Below, one piece after another: positions 1 through 9,154 of a stretch of DNA of 64,000 bases. The position numbers were made by a program, and so were the translations under genes. The notes beneath the pieces were generated by a model, which searched no databases, was not told the origin of the DNA, and saw only the letters and a list, made by a program, of their open reading frames with translations. The stretch covers positions 1-64,000 of the forward strand of contig CANQFD010000007.1 of assembly GCA_947598325.1 (NCBI GenBank), written 5' to 3'. The stretch is from an uncultured Bacilli bacterium. GTDB taxonomy: Bacteria > Bacillota_I > Bacilli_A > RF39 > UBA660. Each line of letters opens with the position of its first letter. The first letter of the stretch is position 1.

Positions 1-3000
1 GTTAATATTACATTACCTTCCATTGAGCTTTCATCTATTGCATCATTTATTCCATGGCCTGATATGTATGATACTCCTCCGTAACCCTGTCCGCCTGATG
101 CTGCAGTAGTTGTACCACCATAGTAACCACCACCGCCAGCTCCAGAGCCAACATCATATGTTATTCCAGGTTGACCAGAACCAAAAGCATATATATGTTC
201 TTGTGGTTTTATAGATAATGGTTGTCCTCCAGATTCACCTGCAAGACCGCCACCTCCACCAGCTGCGACCATAATTCTACTCTTTAATGAATCAAAATTA
301 TTCCAATCGCCTGTTTCATTTATACTTAAACGGATATCAGTAGCTCCTCCTGAGCCTCCACCTGGATCTGGATTTGAGTCATGGTTTGCATCATTTCCAC
401 CATTGGCTCCTCCATTATAGCCACCTACGCCTCCGTTATATCTTCCTGTTGCTTTTGCAGTTCCTCCCATACATCCTACGTAAATATATATTTTTTGATT
501 AGCTGTTAATTTTATAGTTCCTTTGGTATATCCGCCAAAGCCACCTCTACTATAAGTATAATTATATATTCCAGAGCCGCCACCAGCTCCCCATAGTTCT
601 ACTTTAAATTTCCCTGTCGCAGGTACTATATATTCTTTGTATGTATTAGTACATTCATATGTATATTTTGGTTCTATTTCTACTTTTGTATAATTTATTG
701 TATATATTGTTGGCTCTACATGTGGTTCTGTTACTGTGATTGTTACTACTCCCTCATCAGCTTTTATATATCTATTTCCTTCTATTTTTATTTGTGCTTC
801 GTCATCATAACTTTCTGCATCTATAAATAAGTCTATTTCTCCTTCACTTACTGTTAAACTATACTCCGTTGTTAATGGATGAAATACTTTATCTATATCT
901 TCTTCATAGCCTTCTATTTCTAGTTTTGATAATTTACTTGAATGTTCTCCTGGTTTTAATTTTTCTCTTGTTACATTAATAGTATATGTTCTTACATCTC
1001 CATTTTCTGCGGTTACTATAATATCAACTGTCTTTGTTTCTCCAAATATTAATTTATATTGTTTATCTAAACCTATAACACTTGCATGTTCTGCATCGGA
1101 AAGAGTTCCACTTAATGTGAAATTTTGATCATATTTATCTAATGTCAATGTATATTTTTCTGTTAATGGATCAAATGTTGGACTTAATGTTCCATAATCT
1201 GATGATAAACTTGTTAAATAGTTATCTTCTGATGCTACTTGATATGGTGTTATTTTTGCATATCCATTTCCTTCATTTCCTACTTGTGTTCCTGTTCCAT
1301 CATATGTTGGCATTTTTTCTTCTCCAGATTTCATATCTGTATCATCAAATATTTTTTCACTATAATGGTATGAACACTCTATACTTTGTGTTCCATCCTC
1401 GCATCCTGCTTTTGGTGTTGTATCTTCTTCAGATGTTACTGCGACGCATCCAAGGTACCCTGATATATATGATGATCCTCCAGATCCTGAATCTACAGAT
1501 AAGCTAATATAGCCCCCGCCGGCTCCTCCATAGTATCCGCCTCCACCGGCTGATCCCCATGAAGATTCACCATTACCTCCGATACCAAATGTACCTACAG
1601 CTCCGTTTGTTGTTGTTCCACCTGTTGTTTGTGTTCCTCCTGTTGGAAACGTATTATCTACAATACCAGGATAGCTTCCACTTTTACCTGGTAAACCTTC
1701 TAAAGCTCCACCAGCTCCTCCATTAGCTGGAAATTGGTAGTCTGAACCACCGCCGCCTCCTGCTGCAACCATTATACGGCTTCTTAATGATTTTATTTCT
1801 TTTTCATTTTCTGAGGCAGTAAGTCTTACATCAGTAGCTCCTCCACCACCATATCCACATGGACCACCACCATTTTCAGTATTTGATTTGGATCCTCCTG
1901 TTGATCCTGCATTAAATGAGGCTGTTCTATCTGTTTTATGTTCTCCAGTATATATATATAATTTTTCATTTTTATCTAAGTTTATAGTTCCTTTTGTATA
2001 TGCTCCAAGTCCTCCAACTGAACGTTTTGATTCAACGTTATTTCCTTGGGCTCCCCAAAGTTCTATTTTATATTTTCCTGTCGTAGGTGCAATGAATTCT
2101 TGTACATTTGGGGCAAAAGAATAAGTTGTAGGTATTTGTTCTACATAATCTTTTGTATAATTTATTGTGTATACTGTTTCTTGAACATGTGGTTCTGTTA
2201 CTGTAATTGTTATTACTCCAGAATTTCCTTTCATATATTTATTACCTTGAATTTTTACTTCTGCTTCATTATCAAATACTTCGGTTTGTATATTTAAATC
2301 TATTTTACCATTTGGAATTTTTATATCATATGTATTTGTTAATGGATGGAATTCTGGATCTAACTTTCCATCATGCTCATCTATTATTAAATCTGATAAT
2401 TTACTTGAATGTTCTCCTTCAGCAAACCTTTCTCTTGTTGCTTTTATCTTATATGTTCTTACATCTCCTGATTCACTTGTTACTATAACATCAACTGTTT
2501 TTGTCTCTCCTGCATCTATTTTATATTTTTCAAGACCTATAACACTTGCTTTTTCTGCATCTGAAAGAGTTCCACTTAATGTGAAATTTTGATCGTATTT
2601 TCCTAATGTTAATGTATATTCTTCGGTTGTTGGGTCAAATGTTGGATTTAATGTTCCATTGTTACTTGTTAAATTTTCTAAATAATTATCTTTTGATAAT
2701 AACATTGGTGTAATTTTTGCATAACCGTTTCCTTCATTACCATACATTATACCTGTCCCATCATGTGTTGGCATTTTTTCATTTCCTGCTGACATTAATG
2801 TATCTGTAAAATATAAACCACTATAATGAATACTACTATCTTCTTTATGTATTATATTTCCTTCGATTGATTCTTCTTCTATTGCTTTACATCCATCATG
2901 ACCTGATATATATGATGAACCGCCGGCGCCAGCAGATTGCTTTCTTACATTTTGGGTTTTACCGCCATAATAGCCTGATCCACCACCACCTACACCATCT

Positions 3001-6000
3001 GAATCACCGGTTCCATTACCATCCATACCTTGTCCAAATTTATAGCCACTTGTTTGCGTTGCATATAATTTAGAATCAAAAACATCATCTGAAGATATAC
3101 CGCCGCCAGAACCAGGACTATATGTAAATGATGCTCCGCCTCCGCCGGCTGCTACCATTATTCGGGATTTTAAACTATTAAAACTATCCCAAGATCCTTC
3201 TTCTAGCCTTATATCTGTTGCTCCGCCTCCACCACCAGAAGTTTCATCATCAGAACCGTCCCAAGTACCTAAACCGCCACCATTATATCCACCTTTAGCA
3301 TTTTGATTTAGCACTCCATCTTCACCAGCACCACCAACATATATGAACAAGTTTAAACCTTTAGTTAAATATATTTCACCACTCGTATACGCTCCTTTAC
3401 CACGTATTGTTCCAACATTCTTGTTCATTAAGGATGCTCCACCGCTAGCGCCCCATAATTCTATTTTATATTCTCCTCTTATTGGAGCAATAAATGTTTT
3501 ATATTCTCCTGTATAGTCAAAAGTATATTCTTTTTCTACATCCACTTTTGTATAATTTATTGTATATACTGTTTCTGGAACATTTGGTGCAGTTACTGTG
3601 ATTGTAATAACTCCTGTTTTATCTTTTAGATGTTCATTCCCTTGAATTTTTACTTCTGCTTCACTATCAAATGTTTCTGTTATTATCTTTAATTCATATT
3701 CATTTTTTGGTATTTCTATATTATATTGATTTGTTAATGGATGAAAGTCTGGTTTTAAATCATTTTCATATCCATCTACTGTTAAATAGGATAATTCACT
3801 TGAATGTTCTCCTGGTTTTACTGTTTCTCTTGTTACATTAATAATGTATGTTCTTATGTTACCAAGTCTTCCTGTTACTGTTATACTTATTTGCTTTTTT
3901 TCTCCAAATTTTAATTCATATGTATCGAATCCTGTAACACTTGCATTTTCTGCATCTGAAAGAGTTCCACTTAACGTGAAATTTTGATCGTATTTTCCTA
4001 ATGCTAATGTATATTCTTCTATTGCTGGATCAAATGCTGGGCTTAATGTTCCATAATCTGATGTTAAATCACTTAAATAATTATCTTCTATTATTGTTAT
4101 AGGGAATATTTGTTTTGTTGATATATTTCCACTTCCACCATTTCCTGATTTTGCAGTTTGAGCTGGTGCTGCTGTATATCCTTGTTTACCTAATCCTCCA
4201 TTTGCTTGAATAGTTCCTTCTTCTATAAGTTTGTTATAAAATAAATTTATTGATCCTCCTCCTGAGGCTCCTCCAAATGATTGATTTCCATGTCCCGTAT
4301 CATATGTATCTATCCCATTTGATTCTATTGTTCCTTCATTTTTTAAACTATCTGAATATATTACAAGTAATCCACCTGTTCCTAGATTTACTGCAAGAGT
4401 ACCATAACCTTGTACTGCCCCAGTTGATGTTCCTACTCCTGTTTGGCATGGATTCCATTGATTCACTCCGAAACAATTTCCACCTATTGTTCCTTGTGCA
4501 TTACTCTGTGCATGCCATCCATGGTTTGCACTTCCTCCTCCAGCTCCACCAGAATATGATGTTCCTGCACTTCCAGCTCCTCCAATTGTTGTACTTGAAC
4601 TATATGATGACCATACATTGGCTCCTGCACCACCGCCACCTGTTTGTCTTCCTACTCCATCTTTTCCATTTTCTCCATTTATTCCATGATCTCCACCACT
4701 TGTTGATCCTAATCCTCCTTCTCCACCAACTTTTGGTACATATTCAAATGTACCATCTTCTTTTTGTAATAAGTATACATTTTCTCCTTCTATATTATGT
4801 GTTCCTCTTGCTGTCATACTTATTGTTCCTTTATTAGTTAGTGTTCCTTCTACATATATAAGCATTCCTTTTTTATATGTCAATCCACTTGTTGCATATG
4901 TGTTTGCTGTTAATGTTACCCCTTCTTCTATTGTTAAATCATTATGATATTTTACTATTAACATTCTATATTCGTCTGAATCATTTCCTAAGCTTACTAA
5001 CCCTTTTTCATCTGCATCTTCTGTTGTATATGTTTTATTCCCATAATAATTTATTAACTCTACTGGATATGTTATTGTTTCTATTTGACCTTCAGAACTC
5101 GTTTTTCCTGAAACTGTTATATCATATTTGCCATCTTGTGTTGGTGCATTTGTTACCCAAGAAATTATATCATTTAATGGAAGTGTTTTCTCGTAATTTA
5201 TTGTATATACTGTTTCTTGAACATTTGGTGCAGTTACTGTTATTGTTATTTTTCCAGAATCATTTTTAATATATTGATTGCCTTCAATTGTTACTTTAGC
5301 TTCTTTATCAAATGTTTCTGTTATTAAATTTAGGCCCATATCATCTTTTGAAATTTTTATATCGTATGTTTCTGTTAATGGGTGGAATTCTGGGTGCAAT
5401 AATCCTTCATGTCCTTCTATTTCTAATTTTGATAATTTACTATTATGTTCATCTTCTGGTAGTGTTTCTCTTGTTGCACTTATTTTATATGTTTTTATAT
5501 TTCCTGATTCACTTGTTATTACTATATTTATTTCTTTTGTTTCGCCTGATTTTATACTATATTTTCCAAGACCTGTTACTGTTAATTTTTCTGCATTTAA
5601 AAGAGTTCCACTTAATGTGAAATTTTGATCATATTTATCTAATGTTAATGTATATTCTTCTATTAATGGATTAAATGCTGGGCTTAGCTTTCCATAATCT
5701 GATGATAAATTTGTTAAATAATTATTTTCTGATAAAACTGGTGTAATTTTCGCATAGCCATTACTTTTTTTTGCATATTCGCTTATTGGAGTTTCAGATA
5801 CATTTGTAGTGCTTATTGTTCTTATTGACTCTTCAGTTGATTCTGGGCAGTTAAAACAATACATTGCTTTTCTATTTAATAATATATTTCCAATATATCC
5901 AGAGCCACCGCCAGCTCCACTTACATTAAAAGACGCTCCACCATAATAGCCACCGCCGCCACCTGGATAAGTAGAATTATTTGAATTAATCGAAAAATCT

Positions 6001-7110
6001 GCACCTTGTCCAAATGCAAATCCACTCTCTTGAGTTGCTAATTCACTATCATTAAAGCTAGAAAGAAATCTTCCTTCAGGTTTGTTTGTTGTAAAGCCTC
6101 CTGCATCTCCTCCTCGGCCATAATAATAGGTAGTGTTATTTAAAGCAGAATAATAGAAAGCTCCTCCACCTCCACCTGCGACGATTAAAATACTAGATTT
6201 TGAGTTTTCAAGTGAAGATAAAAGACCTGGTTCAGTTGCAATATGTGTAGCTCCTCCACCTCCTGATGGTGCACCATATCCATCAAGTGTCCAAGAAGTA
6301 CCTCCACCATTATATCCACCTGGCTTATAGGTACTAGCTGCTAACTCTGTTTGTGATCCTCCTTCTCCACCTACATTTATATATAATTTTGTACCTTTTA
6401 AAAGATTTACAAATCCTTTTGAGTAACTACCATAACCACCTCTGTATGTTTCGTTAAAACTTCCACCTTGTGCTCCCCATACTTCTAGTTTATATTTTCC
6501 TGTTACTGGTACAACAAACTCTTTTTCCGTTTCTTCATATTGATAAGTATATTCTTTTTCTACATCTACTTTTGTATAGTTTATTGTATATACTGTGTTT
6601 GATGTATTTGATTCTGTTACTGTAATTGTTATTACTCCTGTATTAGCACTTAGATCTTTATCACCTGTTATAGCTATTTTTGCCTCTGAATCAAATACTT
6701 CTGTATTTATCTTTAATTCATATTCATTTTTTGGTATTGTTATATTATAGTCATGTACTAAAGGTTTAAATTCTGGTTCTAATATTTTATCGTAACCATC
6801 TATTTCTAAATATGATAATTCACTTGAATGTTCTCCTTCTTTTAATGTTTCTCTTACTGCATTTATTTTATATGTTTTTATATCTCCTGATTCGCTTGTT
6901 ACTGTTATATTTATTTCTTTTGTTTCCCCTGATTTTATACTATATTTTCCAAATCCTGTTACTGTTAATTTTTCATCTGATAATTCTCCTGATATTGTAA
7001 AATATGGTTCCATTTTATCTAGTGTTAGTGTATATTCTTCTGTTATTGGGTCAAATGGTTTATCAAATGTACCTATATCTGATGTTAAATTTGTTAATAA
7101 TATAGTTTCT
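1..7110 (-). repeat. five tandem protein modules of about 1.4-1.6 kb
   Basis: Within the giant surface gene the same domain order recurs five times, with starts near 7110, 5730, 4090, 2705 and 1240. Unit lengths are about 1380, 1640, 1385, 1465 and more than 1240 bp. Identity is high in the beta-sandwich parts and lower in the glycine-rich parts. Such long repeats are recombination-prone and can mis-assemble in short-read data. Confidence 0.75.
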
Positions 7111-7223
7111 TCTGTTACTGGGTCCGCATATATATTATTAGGCATAATAAAAAGTGTTAGTAGTATTGCTAACAATTTCGTGATGAAACTAGAGATTTTG
7201 AACGTGTACACATTAAATTTCAT
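1..7223 (-). CDS. giant modular surface protein, cadherin-like plus glycine-rich domains (3' end outside window)
   Basis: The minus-strand frame is open from an ATG at 7223 to the window edge, giving more than 2400 residues without a stop. A Shine-Dalgarno AGGAG lies just upstream and residues 1 to about 36 form a signal peptide ending NIYA-DP. Five modules follow, starting near nt 7110, 5730, 4090, 2705 and 1240. Each opens with two roughly 80-residue beta-sandwich repeats (motifs such as FDPxxEEYTLTL and TVYTINYTK) of the cadherin-like bacterial type. Modules 1, 3, 4 and 5 then carry a glycine-rich domain with KLEVWGAQGG, YVGG, GGATDIR, AAGGGGG and GGYYGG motifs, resembling the glycine-rich domain known from bacterial surface proteins and the ALK/LTK ectodomain. 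Module 2 carries a different Gly/Asn-rich segment that looks like a beta-solenoid. An adhesin or cell-surface fibre is inferred; the ligand is unknown and any C-terminal anchor is outside the window. Confidence 0.85.
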   Translation of the reverse strand, partial: MKFNVYTFKISSFITKLLAILLTLFIMPNNIYADPVTEETILLTNLTSDIGTFDKPFDPITEEYTLTLDKMEPYFTISGELSDEKLTVTGFGKYSIKSGETKEINITVTSESGDIKTYKINAVRETLKEGEHSSELSYLEIDGYDKILEPEFKPLVHDYNITIPKNEYELKINTEVFDSEAKIAITGDKDLSANTGVITITVTESNTSNTVYTINYTKVDVEKEYTYQYEETEKEFVVPVTGKYKLEVWGAQGGSFNETYRGGYGSYSKGFVNLLKGTKLYINVGGEGGSQTELAASTYKPGGYNGGGTSWTLDGYGAPSGGGGATHIATEPGLLSSLENSKSSILIVAGGGGGAFYYSALNNTTYYYGRGGDAGGFTTNKPEGRFLSSFNDSELATQESGFAFGQGADFSINSNNSTYPGGGGGYYGGASFNVSGAGGGSGYIGNILLNRKAMYCFNCPESTEESIRTISTTNVSETPISEYAKKSNGYAKITPVLSENNYLTNLSSDYGKLSPAFNPLIEEYTLTLDKYDQNFTLSGTLLNAEKLTVTGLGKYSIKSGETKEINIVITSESGNIKTYKISATRETLPEDEHNSKLSKLEIEGHEGLLHPEFHPLTETYDIKISKDDMGLNLITETFDKEAKVTIEGNQYIKNDSGKITITVTAPNVQETVYTINYEKTLPLNDIISWVTNAPTQDGKYDITVSGKTSSEGQIETITYPVELINYYGNKTYTTEDADEKGLVSLGNDSDEYRMLIVKYHNDLTIEEGVTLTANTYATSGLTYKKGMLIYVEGTLTNKGTISMTARGTHNIEGENVYLLQKEDGTFEYVPKVGGEGGLGSTSGGDHGINGENGKDGVGRQTGGGGAGANVWSSYSSSTTIGGAGSAGTSYSGGAGGGSANHGWHAQSNAQGTIGGNCFGVNQWNPCQTGVGTSTGAVQGYGTLAVNLGTGGLLVIYSDSLKNEGTIESNGIDTYDTGHGNQSFGGASGGGSINLFYNKLIEEGTIQANGGLGKQGYTAAPAQTAKSGNGGSGNISTKQIFPITIIEDNYLSDLTSDYGTLSPAFDPAIEEYTLALGKYDQNFTLSGTLSDAENASVTGFDTYELKFGEKKQISITVTGRLGNIRTYIINVTRETVKPGEHSSELSYLTVDGYENDLKPDFHPLTNQYNIEIPKNEYELKIITETFDSEAEVKIQGNEHLKDKTGVITITVTAPNVPETVYTINYTKVDVEKEYTFDYTGEYKTFIAPIRGEYKIELWGASGGASLMNKNVGTIRGKGAYTSGEIYLTKGLNLFIYVGGAGEDGVLNQNAKGGYNGGGLGTWDGSDDETSGGGGGATDIRLEEGSWDSFNSLKSRIMVAAGGGGASFTYSPGSGGGISSDDVFDSKLYATQTSGYKFGQGMDGNGTGDSDGVGGGGSGYYGGKTQNVRKQSAGAGGSSYISGHDGCKAIEEESIEGNIIHKEDSSIHYSGLYFTDTLMSAGNEKMPTHDGTGIMYGNEGNGYAKITPMLLSKDNYLENLTSNNGTLNPTFDPTTEEYTLTLGKYDQNFTLSGTLSDAEKASVIGLEKYKIDAGETKTVDVIVTSESGDVRTYKIKATRERFAEGEHSSKLSDLIIDEHDGKLDPEFHPLTNTYDIKIPNGKIDLNIQTEVFDNEAEVKIQGNKYMKGNSGVITITVTEPHVQETVYTINYTKDYVEQIPTTYSFAPNVQEFIAPTTGKYKIELWGAQGNNVESKRSVGGLGAYTKGTINLDKNEKLYIYTGEHKTDRTASFNAGSTGGSKSNTENGGGPCGYGGGGATDVRLTASENEKEIKSLRSRIMVAAGGGGGSDYQFPANGGAGGALEGLPGKSGSYPGIVDNTFPTGGTQTTGGTTTNGAVGTFGIGGNGESSWGSAGGGGYYGGAGGGYISLSVDSGSGGSSYISGYLGCVAVTSEEDTTPKAGCEDGTQSIECSYHYSEKIFDDTDMKSGEEKMPTYDGTGTQVGNEGNGYAKITPYQVASEDNYLTSLSSDYGTLSPTFDPLTEKYTLTLDKYDQNFTLSGTLSDAEHASVIGLDKQYKLIFGETKTVDIIVTAENGDVRTYTINVTREKLKPGEHSSKLSKLEIEGYEEDIDKVFHPLTTEYSLTVSEGEIDLFIDAESYDDEAQIKIEGNRYIKADEGVVTITVTEPHVEPTIYTINYTKVEIEPKYTYECTNTYKEYIVPATGKFKVELWGAGGGSGIYNYTYSRGGFGGYTKGTIKLTANQKIYIYVGCMGGTAKATGRYNGGVGGYNGGANGGNDANHDSNPDPGGGSGGATDIRLSINETGDWNNFDSLKSRIMVAAGGGGGLAGESGGQPLSIKPQEHIYAFGSGQPGITYDVGSGAGGGGYYGGTTTAASGGQGYGGVSYISGHGINDAIDESSMEGNVIL

Positions 7224-7255
7224 TCTGCCTTACTCCTAACACTTATTATATATAT

Positions 7256-7285
7256 AGTATACCCCGTTTTAGACAAATTTGTCAA
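7256..7285 (-). promoter_or_regulatory. sigma-A promoter of the giant surface protein gene
   Basis: On the minus strand TTGACA (7285-7280) is separated by 18 nt from TATACT (7261-7256). This lies 33 nt upstream of the start codon at 7223, with an AGGAG ribosome site between. Confidence 0.7.
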
Positions 7286-7321
7286 TATAAATAGTCAGTA
7301 AATTAGCCTAATAAATAAAAT

Positions 7322-7350
7322 AAAAAATCTCCATTTTTTAATATGGAAAT
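7322..7350 (-). terminator. Rho-independent terminator after the SOS membrane peptide gene
   Basis: Minus-strand hairpin ATTTCCAT/ATGGAGAT (7350-7327, one wobble pair) is followed by a T run. It ends the small gene at 7441-7581 before the surface-protein promoter. The rest of 7224-7440 shows no further gene. Confidence 0.6.
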
Positions 7351-7440
7351 TTATGTAATTTATAAATAAAAATTACTCCAATAAATCTACTAGATATAAC
7401 AGATAATTATTACTTTGATTATTTACATAGTTGTTTATAA

Positions 7441-7581
7441 TTAGTAAAAAACAGAATTATTTTTTTGAACATTATCTTTTATGGATATATTTCTATCCAA
7501 GCTTTCAACCCTATACATCATTGATATTATGCATAATAAACCTATTAAATAAAATATTACGTATCCTAAAATCTTTTTCAT
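7441..7581 (-). CDS. small SOS-controlled membrane protein divergent from lexA
   Basis: A 46-residue protein starting MKKILGYVIFYLIGLL, with one N-terminal membrane helix (about residues 4-21) and a short polar tail. The start is set by AAAGGAG 9 nt upstream. Its promoter (TTGACC, 17 nt, TAAAAT) has an SOS box inside the spacer, and the gene diverges from lexA. In Bacillus and Staphylococcus that position holds yneA or sosA, small membrane proteins that block division during the SOS response. I see no LysM domain and no clear sequence match to either, so a division-inhibitor role is inferred from position, size and regulation only. Confidence 0.6.
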   Translation of the reverse strand: MKKILGYVIFYLIGLLCIISMMYRVESLDRNISIKDNVQKNNSVFY

Positions 7582-7606
7582 AATTATAACTCCTTTTTCT
7601 GATTTT

Positions 7607-7635
7607 ATTTTAGCACGAACATACTTTCGGGTCAA
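7607..7635 (-). promoter_or_regulatory. promoter of the divergent SOS gene with embedded SOS box
   Basis: Minus strand: TTGACC (7635-7630), 17-nt spacer, TAAAAT (7612-7607). The spacer holds CGAAAGTATGTTCG (7629-7616), one mismatch from the Gram-positive LexA box CGAAC-N4-GTTCG. Bound LexA would sit directly between the -35 and -10 elements. Confidence 0.7.
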
Positions 7636-7643
7636 TAGTCTTT

Positions 7644-7683
7644 CGAACAATTGTTTGACATTTTACAATAAATATGTTAAGAT
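7644..7683 (+). promoter_or_regulatory. lexA promoter with overlapping SOS box
   Basis: CGAACAATTGTTTG (7644-7657) is a near-consensus LexA box. Its right half overlaps the -35 hexamer TTGACA (7655-7660), which lies 17 nt from TAAGAT (7678-7683). This is the expected autoregulatory arrangement for lexA. Confidence 0.8.
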
Positions 7684-7705
7684 ACTTTATGAAAGGAAAA
7701 ACTAT

Positions 7706-8317
7706 ATGGAAAAATTAACTAGAAAACAAAATGATGTTTTAGATTTTTTAAAGAAAAGTATTGCAAAAAATGGATTTCCACCAACTGTTAGAGAAATCGG
7801 ATCAGCACTTGGTTTATCATCACCTGCTACTACTCATGCACATTTAAATACACTTGAACAAAAAGGATATATTAAGAAAGTTGGTTCTAAAAATAGAGCT
7901 ATTGAATTACTTGTAAATAACGAATATGAAAAAGAGAGTACAGTTGATGTTCCATTACTTGGAAAAGTAACTGCAGGTAGTCCAATAGAAGCTATAGAAA
8001 TGCCAAATGAATTTTTTACATTACCTACTTACTTAATACCAACAAAAAAAGAAGTATTTACTTTAAGAGTTAGTGGTGAATCTATGATAAATGCAGGTAT
8101 ACATGATGGAGATATAGTAATAGTACAAAGACAACAAACAGCAAATAATGGTGATATAGTTGTTGCAATGAATGATGATAATGAAGTTACACTTAAAACT
8201 TTTTATAAGGAAAATGGATATTTTAGACTTCAACCTGAAAATGACACAATGGACCCAATTATCTTAAATAATGTTAGCATTATAGGTAAGGCAATTGGCT
8301 TATATAGAAAAATGTAA
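7706..8317 (+). CDS. lexA: LexA, SOS response repressor and self-cleaving protease
   Basis: 203 residues, the normal LexA length. Residues 1-65 form the winged helix-turn-helix (LTRKQNDVLDFL, PPTVREIG, SSPATTHAHL). The cleavage bond is Ala90-Gly91 in KVTAGSP. The S24 peptidase domain carries catalytic Ser126 (GESM) and Lys164 (TLKTF). The ATG at 7706 is chosen because GAAAGGA precedes it and conserved LexA sequence begins there; an in-frame upstream extension would run through the promoter. It represses damage-inducible genes until RecA filaments trigger self-cleavage. An SOS box overlaps its own promoter, it diverges from a small membrane protein gene, and a terminator follows it at once. 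Confidence 0.96.
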   Translation: MEKLTRKQNDVLDFLKKSIAKNGFPPTVREIGSALGLSSPATTHAHLNTLEQKGYIKKVGSKNRAIELLVNNEYEKESTVDVPLLGKVTAGSPIEAIEMPNEFFTLPTYLIPTKKEVFTLRVSGESMINAGIHDGDIVIVQRQQTANNGDIVVAMNDDNEVTLKTFYKENGYFRLQPENDTMDPIILNNVSIIGKAIGLYRKM

Positions 8318-8341
8318 AAGGAACTGTTATAAGTTCCTTTT
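8316..8341 (+). terminator. lexA terminator
   Basis: Perfect 9-bp stem AAAAGGAAC (8316-8324) / GTTCCTTTT (8333-8341) beginning at the lexA stop codon and ending in T residues. Confidence 0.75.
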
Positions 8342-8351
8342 ATCTATATAA

Positions 8352-8424
8352 ACGCTAACACGGTAGCGTACTAATTAAATTATATGAAACAAAGTAATTA
8401 TATTTACTTTTTTTCATATAATTT
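8352..8424. repeat. two intergenic inverted repeats between lexA and comEC
   Basis: A short hairpin ACGCTA/TAGCGT (8352-8369) is followed by a long one. The long hairpin has a perfect 13-bp outer stem (8377-8389 with 8412-8424) enclosing an inner AAAGTAA/TTACTTT stem. It lies downstream of the comEC 3' end on the minus strand and could terminate that transcript. Confidence 0.5.
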
Positions 8425-8503
8425 TTCTTTAGTATATTCTATTTTTAATATATCTACTTTATTCAAATAATATTCATGTATTATTATTTTTTTGTATTTT
8501 CAT

Positions 8504-9086
8504 TTATAGTATATTCTTATAATTAAAATTAGTTTGGATTATATAACCATTTTTATTTAATTTTATTTTTATACTTCCATGTATATCTGTTCTATATATT
8601 TTTGAGTTTGATAAAATTTTTAATACAGATTCTTTTGGATGACCATATCTATTATTTTTTCCAACAGATATTATACTATTTTTAGGATTTATAGCATTTA
8701 TAAATTTTTTATGTGATGATGTGTTAGATCCATGATGTCCAACTTTTAAAAAGTCTATATTTTTTATATTGTATTTATCTAATATATCTTCTTCTTTTTC
8801 TATTCCAGCATCTCCCATAAAAAGAAATTTATAGTTATTTAACTTTAAATATATTACATTTGAATTATCATTTTCTGAATTATATTCTCTTGTATTTAAA
8901 AATTGTAATTTATATTTATCTACATTTAATTGTTTAATACATGAATAATTCTTTATTTTCTTTTTATCTAATACTTTTATTAAATCACTTTCTAAATTGT
9001 TATAGGTACCACAGTTAAATATTACGTTTTCTACTTTAAAGTTCTCTACTAAATTAATTGCTTCTCCCATGTGATCAAAATCACCA
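8504..9086 (-). pseudogene. comEC: comEC 3' fragment (metallo-beta-lactamase domain), separated by prophage
   Basis: The host part of this minus-strand frame begins at the TGTG core and reads HGDFDHMGEA, then GDAGIE, KVGHHGSNTS and ISVGKNNRYGHP. These are hallmarks of the ComEC C-terminal nuclease domain. It continues in frame from the 5' fragment at 38023-39538: 1516 + 4 + 583 nt = 701 codons including the stop. In the lysogen the only start is a GTG inside phage DNA (9109) with no visible ribosome site, so translation is doubtful. ComEC is the membrane channel for transforming DNA, and this domain is thought to degrade the non-transported strand. The copy is interrupted but intact, so precise excision would restore it. 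Confidence 0.93.
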
Positions 9087-9111
9087 TGTGGTGACTTCTT
9101 TTTATGCACTC
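9087..9111. other. prophage left attachment site, 4-bp core plus phage arm
   Basis: The core TGTG (9087-9090) joins comEC on the left to phage DNA on the right. The phage arm ends in TTATGCACTC (9102-9111), the exact reverse complement of GAGTGCATAA at the other end (37996-38005). Confidence 0.88.
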
Positions 9112-9126
9112 TATTTTTTATACATA

Positions 9127-9154
9127 AAAAAAGAAGTCAGATTTTACTCTGACT
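9127..9154 (-). terminator. terminator of the prophage late operon
   Basis: Minus-strand hairpin AGTCAGA/TCTGACT (9154-9135) overlapping the endolysin stop codon, followed by a T-rich run. It ends late transcription before attL and comEC. Confidence 0.75.

Noticed and set aside
1142-7000. Several plus-strand open frames of 60-195 codons rich in Leu, His, Phe and Tyr
   Set aside because: They lie opposite the giant surface gene, follow its repeats and have hydrophobic low-complexity products without ribosome sites; they are shadows of its biased codons.
7706-8317. LexA as a phage repressor belonging to the prophage
   Set aside because: It lies outside the attachment sites beside host genes, has the standard LexA length and an SOS box, and the prophage has its own repressor.
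9087-9109. Independent short gene for the ComEC C-terminal domain using the phage GTG start
   Set aside because: No ribosome site precedes the GTG and the frame is simply the interrupted comEC.
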